Notes: generated by a model from the letters alone, not told the origin. DNA of 64,000 nucleotides from an uncultured Acetatifactor sp. (GCA_910578185.1 CAJTPN010000017.1:1-64000), one strand, 5' to 3'. Shown: positions 8,595-18,641, numbered from the stretch's first letter. Numbers and translations are program-made.

Positions 8595-9617
8595 ATGAGA
8601 AAATTGGATATATTATATCTTACCGATAATAATTACGCTACCTTTGCAGGCGTATCCATAACCTCTCTGTTCATGAACAACAAACATATAGATAAAATCA
8701 CGGTATATTTGATCGACGACCAAATTTCTAAAGAAAACAAGGAACGTTTTCAACAATTAGCTCAAGATTTTAATCAGGAGATTGTTTTTTTAGACTTGAC
8801 TGAAGGCATTCGGATTTTAGAACAAATGGGCATACCCAAATATCGGAACTCCTATACTACATACTTAAAACTTTTTGCCTTTAACCTGTTGCCTGATAAT
8901 GTAAAACGTATTTTTTTCATAGACAGTGATACAATTGTCGTTGATGATATAAGCGAAATGATTGATCTCGACATGGGAAATTGTATTATAGGCGCTGTTC
9001 GTGATGGGATTACACATCCTTATAAAGTCGCTCTCGGCTATCCTGAAAATGACAGTTGGTTTAATATGGGAGTAATGCTGGTGGATGTGGAAAAATGGAA
9101 AAAAGATAATTCCCAGCAAAAAATAATTGAACAGTTAAAAAAAAGAAAAGGTTATGTAGCTGTAGATCAGGATCTGCTCAATATTACACAACATGGGAAT
9201 ATTATGACATTACATCCCAAATATAACGCAACGCCTCATCATTATGTCTATAAAGAAAAAGATTTTCGTAAAGCCTTTCCACAAGGAGGCTTTTATACAG
9301 ATATGGAGATCATGGAGGAAGCACAAAAGCATCCTGTAATTCGTCACTTTGAACGGTTTGTTGGGGAGTCTGCCTGGAATGCCAACTCTGCCCATCCTTT
9401 TGCCTCTCTGTTTGATGAATATTTGGTTAAATCGCTATGGAAAGACTATGAGAAAGTACCTGCAAATTTAACCGGAGTACTTAAGATTGAAAATATCCTT
9501 TACCGTATTCTGCCACACAAGGTTTTTCTATACATATATGCCCGTGCTTTTAAACGATATTTATTGAATACAAATAAAAAATTGGAATCTATAACAAATA
9601 TTGCAAGTATATCATAA
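8595..9617 (+). CDS. Glycosyltransferase family 8
   Basis: A 340-residue GT8 enzyme, the family of galactosyl- and glucosyl-transferases that extend surface glycans. The N-terminus LDILYLTDNNYATFAGVSI is the usual opening, and the metal-binding DxD appears in FFIDSDTIVVDD. The downstream WFNMGVMLVDVEKW segment is also typical. The frame is open from 8550, but the ATG at 8595 is preferred because AAAGGAAA precedes it and the domain begins right there. Base composition becomes clearly AT-richer from here on, unlike the rfb genes. Confidence 0.87.
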   Translation: MRKLDILYLTDNNYATFAGVSITSLFMNNKHIDKITVYLIDDQISKENKERFQQLAQDFNQEIVFLDLTEGIRILEQMGIPKYRNSYTTYLKLFAFNLLPDNVKRIFFIDSDTIVVDDISEMIDLDMGNCIIGAVRDGITHPYKVALGYPENDSWFNMGVMLVDVEKWKKDNSQQKIIEQLKKRKGYVAVDQDLLNITQHGNIMTLHPKYNATPHHYVYKEKDFRKAFPQGGFYTDMEIMEEAQKHPVIRHFERFVGESAWNANSAHPFASLFDEYLVKSLWKDYEKVPANLTGVLKIENILYRILPHKVFLYIYARAFKRYLLNTNKKLESITNIASIS

Positions 9618-9635
9618 TGTTATGGAGGTTTAAGG

Positions 9636-10871
9636 TTGAACCTGAAAAAAGATGCCTTTATTAATACTATCGGGAATTTTTTTTATATGGGAGTGCTCTG
9701 GTTAATGAGTATTTTGACCGTACGGCTTGGAAACTTTGAAATTGCAGGTTATTTTTCTTTAGCATTGACTACTTCCAATATCTATATTTCTCTGGCATCA
9801 TATACCATCAGATTATTTTATGCCGCAGATGTTGATATTCGTTTTAGAGATAACCAATACTTTTTACTGCGGTTACTGACAACCTGCTGCAGTGCGATTT
9901 TATGTCTGTCTGGTTCTTTCATAATTGGATACACCAATTACCAGGTTGTTATTATTGTATTATTTTATATTTATAAGTGTTTTGAAATGATGTCAGATAT
10001 CCTATATGGATGCTTACAGCGTCATGGGAAATTATACTTATGTGGATATTCACTTATCTTAAAGTCATTATTGAGTCTAATGGGATTTGCAGCAACGCTG
10101 TTTTTATTTAAAAACTTAATTGCTGCACTTGTAGTTATTGTCTGTATAGCAGCACTGACCTTTGGAATTGTGGATATGGGAATGGTAAAACATTTAAAGA
10201 TTAATATTGGGAAATTTAATAAAGAGGACTTTGGAAAAACGCTGTTTTTATTACGAATCTGCTTTCCGTTTTTTTGGGTAGGACTATGTTATAATCTCCT
10301 GCCTTCAATTCCAAGATTGGCTTTTGAACGATTATATACCGCCGAGCAATTTGGTATATATTCTTCAATATCTACTGTTACTGTATTAATTTCTACTGCG
10401 GTAAGCTGTATTACCGTAGTTATCATACCCAGACTAGCCGAACTTTACCATCAAAAAAAAACGCAACAGTTTCTTAAAGTAAATATAATATGTATTGCTG
10501 CGGTTATAATGGGTGGAATAATTACCTTACTCTTAGCAGACATCTATGGAGAATGGTTTTTAACCTTACTTTTTGGTGCTGAAATCACTCCCTTTGTCTC
10601 TGTATTCCGCCTAATAATTATAGCTTCCATATTAACATCCATAGTAATTTGCTTCAATAATTTTTTTGCTGCCGTAAATCAACAACAGCGCTTGCTTCCG
10701 GGATGCGTATCCGCGACCTTTATTTGTATCATAACTGCAATTCCCTTATGTGAAAGATTTTACATGAATGGAGTTGCACTTAGCCTTATATTATCTCAAG
10801 GGTTAGAAATACTTGTCTTATTAATCGCTGTAATAAAAATTATCCGAAAAATGAACGCTCAAAGGGGATAG
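9636..10871 (+). CDS. Polysaccharide flippase, Wzx/MATE-like (oligosaccharide flippase family)
   Basis: A 411-residue integral membrane protein with about 12 predicted membrane segments and a short N-terminal cytoplasmic tail (MNLKKDAFINTIGNFFYMGV). This layout matches PST/Wzx flippases, which move lipid-linked repeat units across the membrane. The start is TTG, supported by GGAGG 7 nt upstream. It lies between glycosyltransferase genes and a large membrane protein, as expected for a Wzx/Wzy-type locus. The transported lipid-linked glycan is presumably the product of the genes upstream. Confidence 0.8.
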   Translation: MNLKKDAFINTIGNFFYMGVLWLMSILTVRLGNFEIAGYFSLALTTSNIYISLASYTIRLFYAADVDIRFRDNQYFLLRLLTTCCSAILCLSGSFIIGYTNYQVVIIVLFYIYKCFEMMSDILYGCLQRHGKLYLCGYSLILKSLLSLMGFAATLFLFKNLIAALVVIVCIAALTFGIVDMGMVKHLKINIGKFNKEDFGKTLFLLRICFPFFWVGLCYNLLPSIPRLAFERLYTAEQFGIYSSISTVTVLISTAVSCITVVIIPRLAELYHQKKTQQFLKVNIICIAAVIMGGIITLLLADIYGEWFLTLLFGAEITPFVSVFRLIIIASILTSIVICFNNFFAAVNQQQRLLPGCVSATFICIITAIPLCERFYMNGVALSLILSQGLEILVLLIAVIKIIRKMNAQRG

Positions 10872-10875
10872 CTGA

Positions 10876-12939
10876 ATGAATCCTGTATATAAATATAAGA
10901 TAGGCAAGGCTTTATACTTTATAACTCTCTTTCTCTTTCTGCTGGCATTGGTATTGACTAAATTTGATTCGGTGTCAAGTAATATAATATTCATAGTAAC
11001 ATTGGGAGCTTTTTTTATTGGAACTTTCCTGCTTTGTTTCGGAAGAAATAAAATTGATTTCGATACAGGAGTACAGCTTTGTTTTGTCGTGTTCCCTGTT
11101 ACAATCTTTTGGATACTGACACTTAGAAAAAACATAATACATCAAATGCCATATAATGCTGCGATCGCTTATACAGGATGTGTTGTTTTATTGCTGTCTG
11201 CCATATTCATATTACAATCAATTATACCAAGCGTTCGATTCGCTGAAATAAAAAATAAATTTATTACCTTTTGGGCAGAAAATTACTACATAATTCCGAT
11301 AATAATAATTTATACTTTATGCTACATTCCATGCTTTTTTTTATTGTTCAAGTCTGATAGTAATACTTATTACCTGTCCATCGTCCAAAATCAGGGCGGA
11401 TGGAATTTTACGCTAAACAATTTAAATTGTTTTAAAATGGGTTATCATCTGACATATGGCTATTCTCTTTATGCATTTTTAGGAAACTATTTGTGTCGTG
11501 TATGGGGAATCGGAATCCGATTTGTCAACTTGCTATTTGTTTATATTAGTATTTTCTGCATCAATGATATTATTAAAAAGATAATGCCTCAAAGTACACG
11601 CTTGTTTAGAGCCATGATCCTGTGTCTGTTTGCCTATAATCCCTTATTCTTGGGAATTATCCAAGAATTAAACATAGATATGCCCATGGCCTGTTTCTTT
11701 ATTTGGTTTGTTTGGGCATACATGAACAAGAAACGCATATATACAGTATATTTCTCCTGTTTACTATGTTTTTCAAAAGAAATAGGCATTGTATTACTGG
11801 CAGGTTTTATAACAGGAACCTTTTTCTGGAGAATATTGCAGAATTTTAAAAATATAACTTTTAAGAATATAATTAAATGTTATGCCTATTATGAATGGCT
11901 GATTTCATTTGCTCCTTTATTATTCGTAACAAACATGCTTTTTCTTAACAATAAATGGGGCGAAAAAACCGTAAGCGTACCAAGGCAATTAGGATTGGTT
12001 AATTCGTTACAGTTGAATCCTGAATATATAATCATTAAATTGCAGCAAATATTTATATTAAATTTTCAATGGGTAATAATACCTATAATTTGCCTCTTCC
12101 TAGTCAAATTATTTACCAAGAAAACAACTTTTAAGTTGAAGGAATCAATAACCGGAATAATTTGTTCTTATATTTTCTTTCTTATTTTCCAGTTATTGTA
12201 TTTTACATATCCCCATTACAGGTATCTTCAGGTAAATGCATTTTTTGATATGTTGTTTATCGGATGTATGATAAACTATGTTTTCAGCCGGGAAACAATA
12301 AAAAGTATATTATGCGGTTTTATCGCTATATTATTTTTTATACAATCCTTTTATTACATTGATATTTTGAGCAACGCCCTATTTCGATCCATCAATATTG
12401 GAAATGGCAATATATTATCTTTAGCTTATTATTGTGATGCTCCTGATACGCCATATATTTTATGGAGTGAAAAAGAAGGCGCAGATCTAAGCAATGAAAA
12501 ATTCAGAGACTATGTGCAAAACAATCGACAATATTTAGGTTTTGAATATTGCTTTGAAAAGTTGCTTGCTGAAATACAATATAACGAATCAGTTGCCATA
12601 ATTTTATCTCCCATTTATTCGGATGCCTATTGGGGAAACGAAACATGGACAATAGTTAATATGTTTGGTGTATATGATAAAAGCTTGCTTCACTGGAATA
12701 CACGATGGAAACAGATTACATATGAGCCTACCGATATACCATTAAATTTCATTAGTCCAAATTCCATTCATGATCAAACATTAAACTATGAATCGATATG
12801 GTACATAGAACTACCTTACGAAACCCAATACAATACTTTTCCTATCGAATGTATTATCACAGATCAAATTACAGTAAGGTACTTTAACTGGTTTTTAAAC
12901 GCCTATAAACTACAGCCATTAAAAACGGAAGGCAAATAA
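10876..12939 (+). CDS. Large polytopic membrane protein, possible GT-C glycosyltransferase or polymerase
   Basis: A 687-residue protein with roughly 12-13 hydrophobic segments followed by a soluble C-terminal part of about 170 residues. I cannot assign a family with confidence. Hints of a GT-C (lipid-phosphate-sugar-using) enzyme are an acidic first extracytoplasmic loop (FKSDSNTYYL), an ELNIDMP segment, and a LLCFSKEIGIVLL motif resembling the conserved SKE region of GT39-like proteins. It starts 4 nt after the flippase stop. A locus with a flippase needs a Wzy-type polymerase or periplasmic glycosyltransferase, and this gene or the one at 16864 could provide it. Confidence 0.6.
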   Translation: MNPVYKYKIGKALYFITLFLFLLALVLTKFDSVSSNIIFIVTLGAFFIGTFLLCFGRNKIDFDTGVQLCFVVFPVTIFWILTLRKNIIHQMPYNAAIAYTGCVVLLLSAIFILQSIIPSVRFAEIKNKFITFWAENYYIIPIIIIYTLCYIPCFFLLFKSDSNTYYLSIVQNQGGWNFTLNNLNCFKMGYHLTYGYSLYAFLGNYLCRVWGIGIRFVNLLFVYISIFCINDIIKKIMPQSTRLFRAMILCLFAYNPLFLGIIQELNIDMPMACFFIWFVWAYMNKKRIYTVYFSCLLCFSKEIGIVLLAGFITGTFFWRILQNFKNITFKNIIKCYAYYEWLISFAPLLFVTNMLFLNNKWGEKTVSVPRQLGLVNSLQLNPEYIIIKLQQIFILNFQWVIIPIICLFLVKLFTKKTTFKLKESITGIICSYIFFLIFQLLYFTYPHYRYLQVNAFFDMLFIGCMINYVFSRETIKSILCGFIAILFFIQSFYYIDILSNALFRSINIGNGNILSLAYYCDAPDTPYILWSEKEGADLSNEKFRDYVQNNRQYLGFEYCFEKLLAEIQYNESVAIILSPIYSDAYWGNETWTIVNMFGVYDKSLLHWNTRWKQITYEPTDIPLNFISPNSIHDQTLNYESIWYIELPYETQYNTFPIECIITDQITVRYFNWFLNAYKLQPLKTEGK

Positions 12940-12974
12940 TATTAAATAATAGACACCAACCTTGAGGGAATAAT

Positions 12975-13823
12975 ATGAGACTATTTCACAAAGGGCTGTT
13001 TTTTGCCCGCATTTTTACGTCAACCACATTATTAATCATATTGGGAGTAATAATAATCAATAGAAATCCAAATTTGTTTTTTTTCGATGCTTTTGCCAAA
13101 TCCTTCCCTTGGGCCGGTTCCGGCAGTTTGGAGGATCCTTTTATAATAAACAGCCTGGAAGATCTGATTGCTTTGCGGGATAGCGTTAACTCGGGGACTT
13201 CTTTTGAAGGATTCAATTTTTTGCAAACATCAAATATAGATCTCGGAAAAAGCAATCTATGGATTCCTATTGGCGAGTTCGGAAGCGGAAATTATTTTTA
13301 TGGTACATATGACGGCGGCTCAAATCAAATAATTAATTTAAACTTTGGTAGTTGTAAGATTATAAACAGCAATAATGGCGGACTCTTTGGTACACTGGGT
13401 GGACAAGTTCTTAATCTGGGAATTGAAAGCGGAAGAATTGAGGGAGATTATGTAGGAAGTATTGCCAGTCATTCCATTGGAGACAGGGCAGCAATAATAA
13501 ACTGCTATAATAAGGCAACAATAATTGGAAGCGGAAGAGCCGGCGGCATATGTGATAATTTTACAGGCGGTTCCGTAATAAATTGTATCAATTATGGTAA
13601 TGTTTCCGCCGCAGAAAGCGCTCAGATCATATCCTATAATGCAGACTATTGCCTGAATGTTTTTCCAATAGAAAATGCGGTAAATGCAAATTATCGGGGG
13701 ATACTCGCAAATTATATTTCTTCTAATGATGTTGATTATCGGGACTTTCTGAACAAAGGGATTGAATATCTTCATTCCGCAGATATTCTTCCGGAATCAG
13801 AGCTAAAATATTGGTCCTATTGA
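12975..13823 (+). CDS. Secreted or membrane-anchored GLUG-motif protein
   Basis: A 282-residue protein with one hydrophobic N-terminal segment (signal or anchor, about residues 9-28). It is followed by an export-type region rich in Gly, Asn and Ser with GLUG-like repeats (GGLFGTLGG, VGSIASHS, AGGICDNF) alternating with INCYN/INCINYGN strands. Such repeats form beta-solenoid-like surface domains in Firmicutes cell-surface proteins. At 282 residues it is short for that group and has no visible sortase motif. It sits inside the glycan operon between two membrane genes, so a role at the cell surface is likely but unproven. The start has GAGGGAA upstream. Confidence 0.65.
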   Translation: MRLFHKGLFFARIFTSTTLLIILGVIIINRNPNLFFFDAFAKSFPWAGSGSLEDPFIINSLEDLIALRDSVNSGTSFEGFNFLQTSNIDLGKSNLWIPIGEFGSGNYFYGTYDGGSNQIINLNFGSCKIINSNNGGLFGTLGGQVLNLGIESGRIEGDYVGSIASHSIGDRAAIINCYNKATIIGSGRAGGICDNFTGGSVINCINYGNVSAAESAQIISYNADYCLNVFPIENAVNANYRGILANYISSNDVDYRDFLNKGIEYLHSADILPESELKYWSY

Positions 13824-13838
13824 CAAAGGAGATATCTC

Positions 13839-15326
13839 ATGCAATTTATATCTGTTTATTTTCTTATTTTTATGAGCCTTCTGTTGATAGGCTATTATAT
13901 CGTTCCCGGGAAATTCCGATATTTATTTTTATTGGCCTGCAACATATTGATTTACTTAAGTTGGATTACAAATTGGGGAAGCATTTTCTCTATTATTGCA
14001 GTTACCCTGATTACTTGGTCGGGAACATCATTGTTCCCTAAAATATCAGAAAAAAGATTGCGCAGAACTGTTTTGATAATAACCTCAATATTGACTGTAG
14101 GTTTTCTAATATATTTTAAATATGCCCAATTCTTCTTTGAAAACCTGAATTCCCTGTTTTCTTTTCTGGGGACAGAAATTCAGGTCAAATATCGGTCTCC
14201 TTTTATGCCGATCGGTATTTCCTTTTTCACATTTCAAACGTTAAGCTATGTTTTTGATGTCTACCGGGAAAAGACCGATGTGGAAAAAAACATCTTCCGT
14301 TATGCCGCATATGCAACCTTTTTTCCAACAATTTTGTCCGGACCGATTGAACGTTCGGAAAGCCTGCTTGAACAGATAAAAAACCTTGGTTCCAAAGGAT
14401 TTCATATGCAAAATATCCGCAATGGTATGGTTTTGACAATTTGGGGGGGGTACATAAAATATGTTATTGTGGATAGATTCGCTGTTATAAGTGATGCTGT
14501 TTTTCAGTCATATGATTCCTTTGGAACAGTGATACTGTGTCTGGGCGCTGTTTGTTATACCCTGCAAATCTATTGTGACTTTATATCATACTCTCTTATT
14601 GCGCTTGGACTTGGAAAAATGTTGGGGATTGAAGTAACTGAAAATTTCAATGCCCCTTATTTTGCCCGGTCGGTTCAGGAATTTTGGAGACGATGGCACA
14701 TTTCTTTAAGTACATGGTTTCGGGATTATGTATACATCCCTTTGGGCGGGAGCAGATGTTCCTCCCTACACAAGTACCGAAATTTATTTATCACATTTTT
14801 GGTGAGTGGATTATGGCATGGAGCAAATTGGACTTTTATTGTATGGGGGATGATACATGGAATCAGCCAAATCATTGGCGGCGCAACAGTATCCTTAAAA
14901 AAAAGATTATACGGAGTTTTACATATAAAGCAAGATTGTTTCAGCTTTCGGCTGGGCCAGCGCATGTCAACCTTGGGTTTAGTATCATTTGCCTGGATCT
15001 TTTTCAGGGCTGACTCTTTGTTTATTGCCGTTAACTACATTAAAAGAATGATAAGCACGCCTGATTTATGGACACTCTTTAACGGAGCGTTATATGATCT
15101 TGGCCTGGATACCTTGCAGATGAACATACTTTTAATTTCATTCATAGTATTCATAACTGTGGATTACCTTAAATATAAAACACATAAAAATATTGATATT
15201 CTGCTTTTTGAGCAAAATTATATATTCTATTGTTTGGCTATTATTTTGTTATTTTTAGCAACACTTGTATTTGGCATGTATGGGCCGGAATTTAATTCCC
15301 AAGAGTTTATATACTTCCAATTTTAA
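13839..15326 (+). CDS. MBOAT family O-acyltransferase (AlgI/DltB-like)
   Basis: A 495-residue membrane-bound O-acyltransferase. It has about 11 hydrophobic segments, the conserved FWRRWHISLSTWFRDYVYIPLG region and the active-site histidine region SGLWHGANWTFIVWG. MBOAT proteins of this type channel acyl groups across the membrane for O-acetylation of polysaccharides (AlgI, PatA-like) or D-alanylation (DltB). It is paired with the SGNH-like protein encoded next, the usual two-component arrangement for O-acetylation. The likely substrate is therefore the glycan made by this locus. The ribosome site AAGGAG is well placed before the ATG. Confidence 0.92.
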   Translation: MQFISVYFLIFMSLLLIGYYIVPGKFRYLFLLACNILIYLSWITNWGSIFSIIAVTLITWSGTSLFPKISEKRLRRTVLIITSILTVGFLIYFKYAQFFFENLNSLFSFLGTEIQVKYRSPFMPIGISFFTFQTLSYVFDVYREKTDVEKNIFRYAAYATFFPTILSGPIERSESLLEQIKNLGSKGFHMQNIRNGMVLTIWGGYIKYVIVDRFAVISDAVFQSYDSFGTVILCLGAVCYTLQIYCDFISYSLIALGLGKMLGIEVTENFNAPYFARSVQEFWRRWHISLSTWFRDYVYIPLGGSRCSSLHKYRNLFITFLVSGLWHGANWTFIVWGMIHGISQIIGGATVSLKKRLYGVLHIKQDCFSFRLGQRMSTLGLVSFAWIFFRADSLFIAVNYIKRMISTPDLWTLFNGALYDLGLDTLQMNILLISFIVFITVDYLKYKTHKNIDILLFEQNYIFYCLAIILLFLATLVFGMYGPEFNSQEFIYFQF

Positions 15327-15345
15327 GAAGAGGGGGGATGTCTTT

Positions 15346-16818
15346 ATGAATAAGAGCTCAAGTATAAGCGCTGCTCTTCGAATAACTGCATTTTTAATAG
15401 CATTACTTATCATGTTAAACCAGGTATATAAAATATTATGTTTTAAATATGGTGATGGCATCTTAGGTTTAAAAAAATTGTATGAATTCGATGATGACTC
15501 TATTGACGTGCTGGCGCTTGGAAGCAGTCATGCCTTTGAAGATATCAATACAGGCGTTTTGTTTCGCTCCTATGGAATTGCAGCATATATTTTGGCTGGA
15601 AGTGTACAGCCTTATTGGAATACCTATTATTATCTTGCTGAGGCACTGAAAACACAAACTCCCAGATTGGTTATTCTGGAAGCCTATGCATCTACTTTTG
15701 ATTTTGATTATAGCGATCATAGCAGAATTATTAAAAATAACCTTGGTCTGAGAAGTCCTGAAATATTATATTCATCCCTGAAGATATCAAGTCCGCAGGA
15801 AACATTTGATAATTATTGGTTCAGCTATCGTCTATGGCATTCCAGATACTCGGAGCTGGGAGAATGGGATTTCGAAGCTTATTACCAAGTTCCGCTATAC
15901 CAATATTATATGGGGTTTGGAATTAATTTTGCTACCACAGCATTTGAGGTACCGGAATTATCCGATTGTACCGACGCTTTACAGCTCACCAATAAAACTG
16001 AAACCTATTATAGAAAAATAATAGAACTTTGTATTAATCGTGACATCCCATTGTTAATAGTAGCGTCTCCTTATGTAGTCAACGACAGAGAGCAGAAATT
16101 GTTTCATCAGTCTGAATTAATTGCTGATGAATACGGGGTAAATTTTATAAACTTTAATTCTGCGGAATACTATAATATGATGGAATTAGACTTTAATACC
16201 GATTTTGCGGATCGTGACCATTTAAATTATATTGGTAATATAAAATATACCTATTTATTGGGAAAATTCCTTCGGGAGCAATATCTTCTTCCTGATCGCA
16301 GAGGGGAATCCGCTTACAAGATATGGGAGCTTCATAGTAATGATGTATTAAATCGCACCTATAATCAGTTTTTAAAAGAAGAAAGTAACTTTAATGCATA
16401 TTTGGAAAAACTGGAAAATAACAAAAGCAATTATACGATAGCTGTTATGGCTGTGAATTGCCCTGACAGCATCTCACAATATGCAGATGAATTGTCCGGC
16501 ATTGGAATAGAAATTGGTGATTTTGGAAATGGAAGCTTGCACATTTTAAAGAGCGGTAAATTAGATTACCAGTCTCATGAAATAAGTTGGATTTTCAACG
16601 ATAAAATAGGAAACAATATGATACATATCCAACAAGACGCTGAATTTACTCATAATTCCTTTTCGCAAACCCATGAATTATTATGGAACGGAATTAATTA
16701 TGTAAAAAATACCAACGGCATTTATATTTTAGTTTATGACAATCTTTCAGAAACGCTTGTGGATATATGCTGTTTTTCTGAAAGCGCCGACGGCAGAATG
16801 GCAAAAGAAAACTTATAA
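15346..16818 (+). CDS. SGNH/DltD-like partner of the MBOAT acyltransferase
   Basis: A 490-residue protein with an N-terminal membrane anchor (about residues 10-28) and an extracytoplasmic SGNH-hydrolase-like domain. The nucleophile motif is LALGSSH, residues 56-62, with Ser60 or Ser61 as nucleophile. The catalytic Asp/His pair is Asp289-x-x-His292 in ADRDHLN. Proteins of this type transfer the acyl group delivered by the MBOAT partner onto the glycan. The frame is open from 15265, overlapping the MBOAT gene, but the ATG at 15346 is chosen because AGGGGGG precedes it and the anchor starts there. A C-terminal extension of about 180 residues has no recognisable match. Confidence 0.8.
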   Translation: MNKSSSISAALRITAFLIALLIMLNQVYKILCFKYGDGILGLKKLYEFDDDSIDVLALGSSHAFEDINTGVLFRSYGIAAYILAGSVQPYWNTYYYLAEALKTQTPRLVILEAYASTFDFDYSDHSRIIKNNLGLRSPEILYSSLKISSPQETFDNYWFSYRLWHSRYSELGEWDFEAYYQVPLYQYYMGFGINFATTAFEVPELSDCTDALQLTNKTETYYRKIIELCINRDIPLLIVASPYVVNDREQKLFHQSELIADEYGVNFINFNSAEYYNMMELDFNTDFADRDHLNYIGNIKYTYLLGKFLREQYLLPDRRGESAYKIWELHSNDVLNRTYNQFLKEESNFNAYLEKLENNKSNYTIAVMAVNCPDSISQYADELSGIGIEIGDFGNGSLHILKSGKLDYQSHEISWIFNDKIGNNMIHIQQDAEFTHNSFSQTHELLWNGINYVKNTNGIYILVYDNLSETLVDICCFSESADGRMAKENL

Positions 16819-16863
16819 AAAGTAGTTCAAGAAAATGCCGCAGTCAAAGGAGGATTTGTTTTT

Positions 16864-18546
16864 ATGCATTGTGATAATGATAAAGTTTCCCCCATTCTGC
16901 TAATGACCACATACGCCTACCTGACGCTCCCCATCCTCCTGTTTTTCCTCTTCTGGCTCAAGTCATCGATTGGTATCCCGGCGGCGTTTCTTTTGCTGCT
17001 GGGGATGATTCTGTGTCTTAAAAATCATGATTTAAACCTTGGAAATCCTGTTTTCTCCAAGAACGCCCTGGTAAAACTTTGCGCCATTTTCTGTATTGTA
17101 GTGATCTGGGTTGTTCTGTCCGGTGTCGGAGGATACGTATGGCAGAATTCCGATCATCATGTGCGCAACGAAATTTTTAATGTAATGGTTCAAGATGCCT
17201 GGCCGCTACGCTCCAATACCAGCGAAAGCATTCCGTTGGTCTATTATATCGGATACTGGCTGCCTGCGGCCGCCATAGGAAAGCTGTGCGGTCCGGAAAT
17301 CGGATACCTGTTTCTGTTTTTATGGACAGCTTTTGGTATTTTATTGTGCTATGCACTGATTTGCCTGAAGAGACAAAAGATTTCGGTGTGGCCCTTGTTG
17401 GTTTTCCTCTTTTTCAGCGGCCTAGACTGCGTGGGAACCATTCTTGTCCAGGCGGAACCTTTCCAGATATTTGGCATAGAGCATCTGGAAGCCTGGTCGC
17501 TGCACTTCCAGTATTCTTCCATGACGACGCAGCTTTTCTGGGTTTTTAATCAATCCGTACCCGCATGGCTTGCCTGCACTCTTGTATTCTATTTTGAACG
17601 CCCTCAAAATATGTTATTTACACTTTCATTATTGTTATTGGTATCCAGTTTTCCCTTTATCGGGCTAATTCCTTTTGCAGTATATTTCATGATTAAGCGA
17701 TCTTTTTGGCATGACACCTATCCTCACGTACACTGCTTGATCAGAGACATTTGGAAAAACTGGGCCAGTGTGCAAAATCTACTTGCGGCGCCGGCGATCT
17801 GCGGCATTTGCGGGCTGTATCTGTCCGGAAATGAAGCTCTGTCAGGGACGGTTGGGATATTGTATACAGAAGAAGGAAGATTTAGAATCGAACTAATATT
17901 GATTGCTTTCATCGGAATTGGGGGAGGCTTTTGTGTCTGCGCCCAACTTGCACTGCATGGTTTCGGAAAATACCTGAAAGCAATGGGACTATCGGCTGCA
18001 GCACTCTTTCTCTTCTCCAGGCTTTGCACCTTTGATTATCCAGAATGGTGGGCGCTTCCTTTTATATGGGTGAATCTGACGCTCTTTTATTTCCTGGAGG
18101 CAGGAATATTCCTATTGATTCTCTCACCAATGGTATCGGACAGGCCGCTGCTGCGTTTAAACGCCCTGTGTCTGTATCTGATTCCGTTGATTCGTATAGG
18201 TTATTCTTGTGATTTCTGTATGCGCGCCTCCATCCCCGGACTATTCCTGGTTCTCTTGTGGTGTATTGAGGCCTTATCTCAGGGAAAGGCTTTCCTTTGT
18301 CCTGACAAGCTTTACCTGGAAAAAAACGTTTCCGTCCAGCCTCCTATGGCAAAGCGCAGAGCCATCGCACTGCTGGCAATTCTGTTGTTAGTCGGCAGCA
18401 TAACACCTTTACACGAATGGAAAAGAACTTATGTGAATACATTTCATTACTATGAACCCTACTCTGTTTCCGAGGAAGAACTTTTTCAGGGACCAAATGT
18501 GCGAGGCAATCCGGAAAGCGTTTTCTGGCAATACCTGTCAAGATAA
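16864..18546 (+). CDS. Polytopic membrane protein of unknown function
   Basis: A 560-residue protein with about 12-13 hydrophobic segments and a short soluble tail. The first large external loop carries WQNSDHHVRNEIFN, a charged D-H-H-R patch in the position where GT-C glycosyltransferases hold their catalytic aspartate. Family assignment is not possible by eye. It is the last gene of the glycan operon, with AAAGGAGG before its ATG, and is followed by a strong terminator hairpin. Its base composition is closer to the flanking genome than to the AT-rich genes before it. Candidate roles are a periplasmic glycosyltransferase or the polymerase. Confidence 0.6.
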   Translation: MHCDNDKVSPILLMTTYAYLTLPILLFFLFWLKSSIGIPAAFLLLLGMILCLKNHDLNLGNPVFSKNALVKLCAIFCIVVIWVVLSGVGGYVWQNSDHHVRNEIFNVMVQDAWPLRSNTSESIPLVYYIGYWLPAAAIGKLCGPEIGYLFLFLWTAFGILLCYALICLKRQKISVWPLLVFLFFSGLDCVGTILVQAEPFQIFGIEHLEAWSLHFQYSSMTTQLFWVFNQSVPAWLACTLVFYFERPQNMLFTLSLLLLVSSFPFIGLIPFAVYFMIKRSFWHDTYPHVHCLIRDIWKNWASVQNLLAAPAICGICGLYLSGNEALSGTVGILYTEEGRFRIELILIAFIGIGGGFCVCAQLALHGFGKYLKAMGLSAAALFLFSRLCTFDYPEWWALPFIWVNLTLFYFLEAGIFLLILSPMVSDRPLLRLNALCLYLIPLIRIGYSCDFCMRASIPGLFLVLLWCIEALSQGKAFLCPDKLYLEKNVSVQPPMAKRRAIALLAILLLVGSITPLHEWKRTYVNTFHYYEPYSVSEEELFQGPNVRGNPESVFWQYLSR

Positions 18547-18612
18547 TTAAAATGTAAAACAGATCAAATGTTATCTTAATAAAGATTATTCTCGGTATGT
18601 TAACGCCAAAAA

Positions 18613-18641
18613 CCGGAAACCAAAATGCATTTGGTTTCCGG
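18613..18641. terminator. Bidirectional intrinsic terminator
   Basis: A perfect 12-bp stem (CCGGAAACCAAA paired with TTTGGTTTCCGG) encloses a 5-nt loop. On the plus strand it is followed by CTCCCTTTT, and on the minus strand by TTTTT. It lies between two convergent genes, so it can end the glycan operon and the AlbA-type gene on the other strand. Confidence 0.85.
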
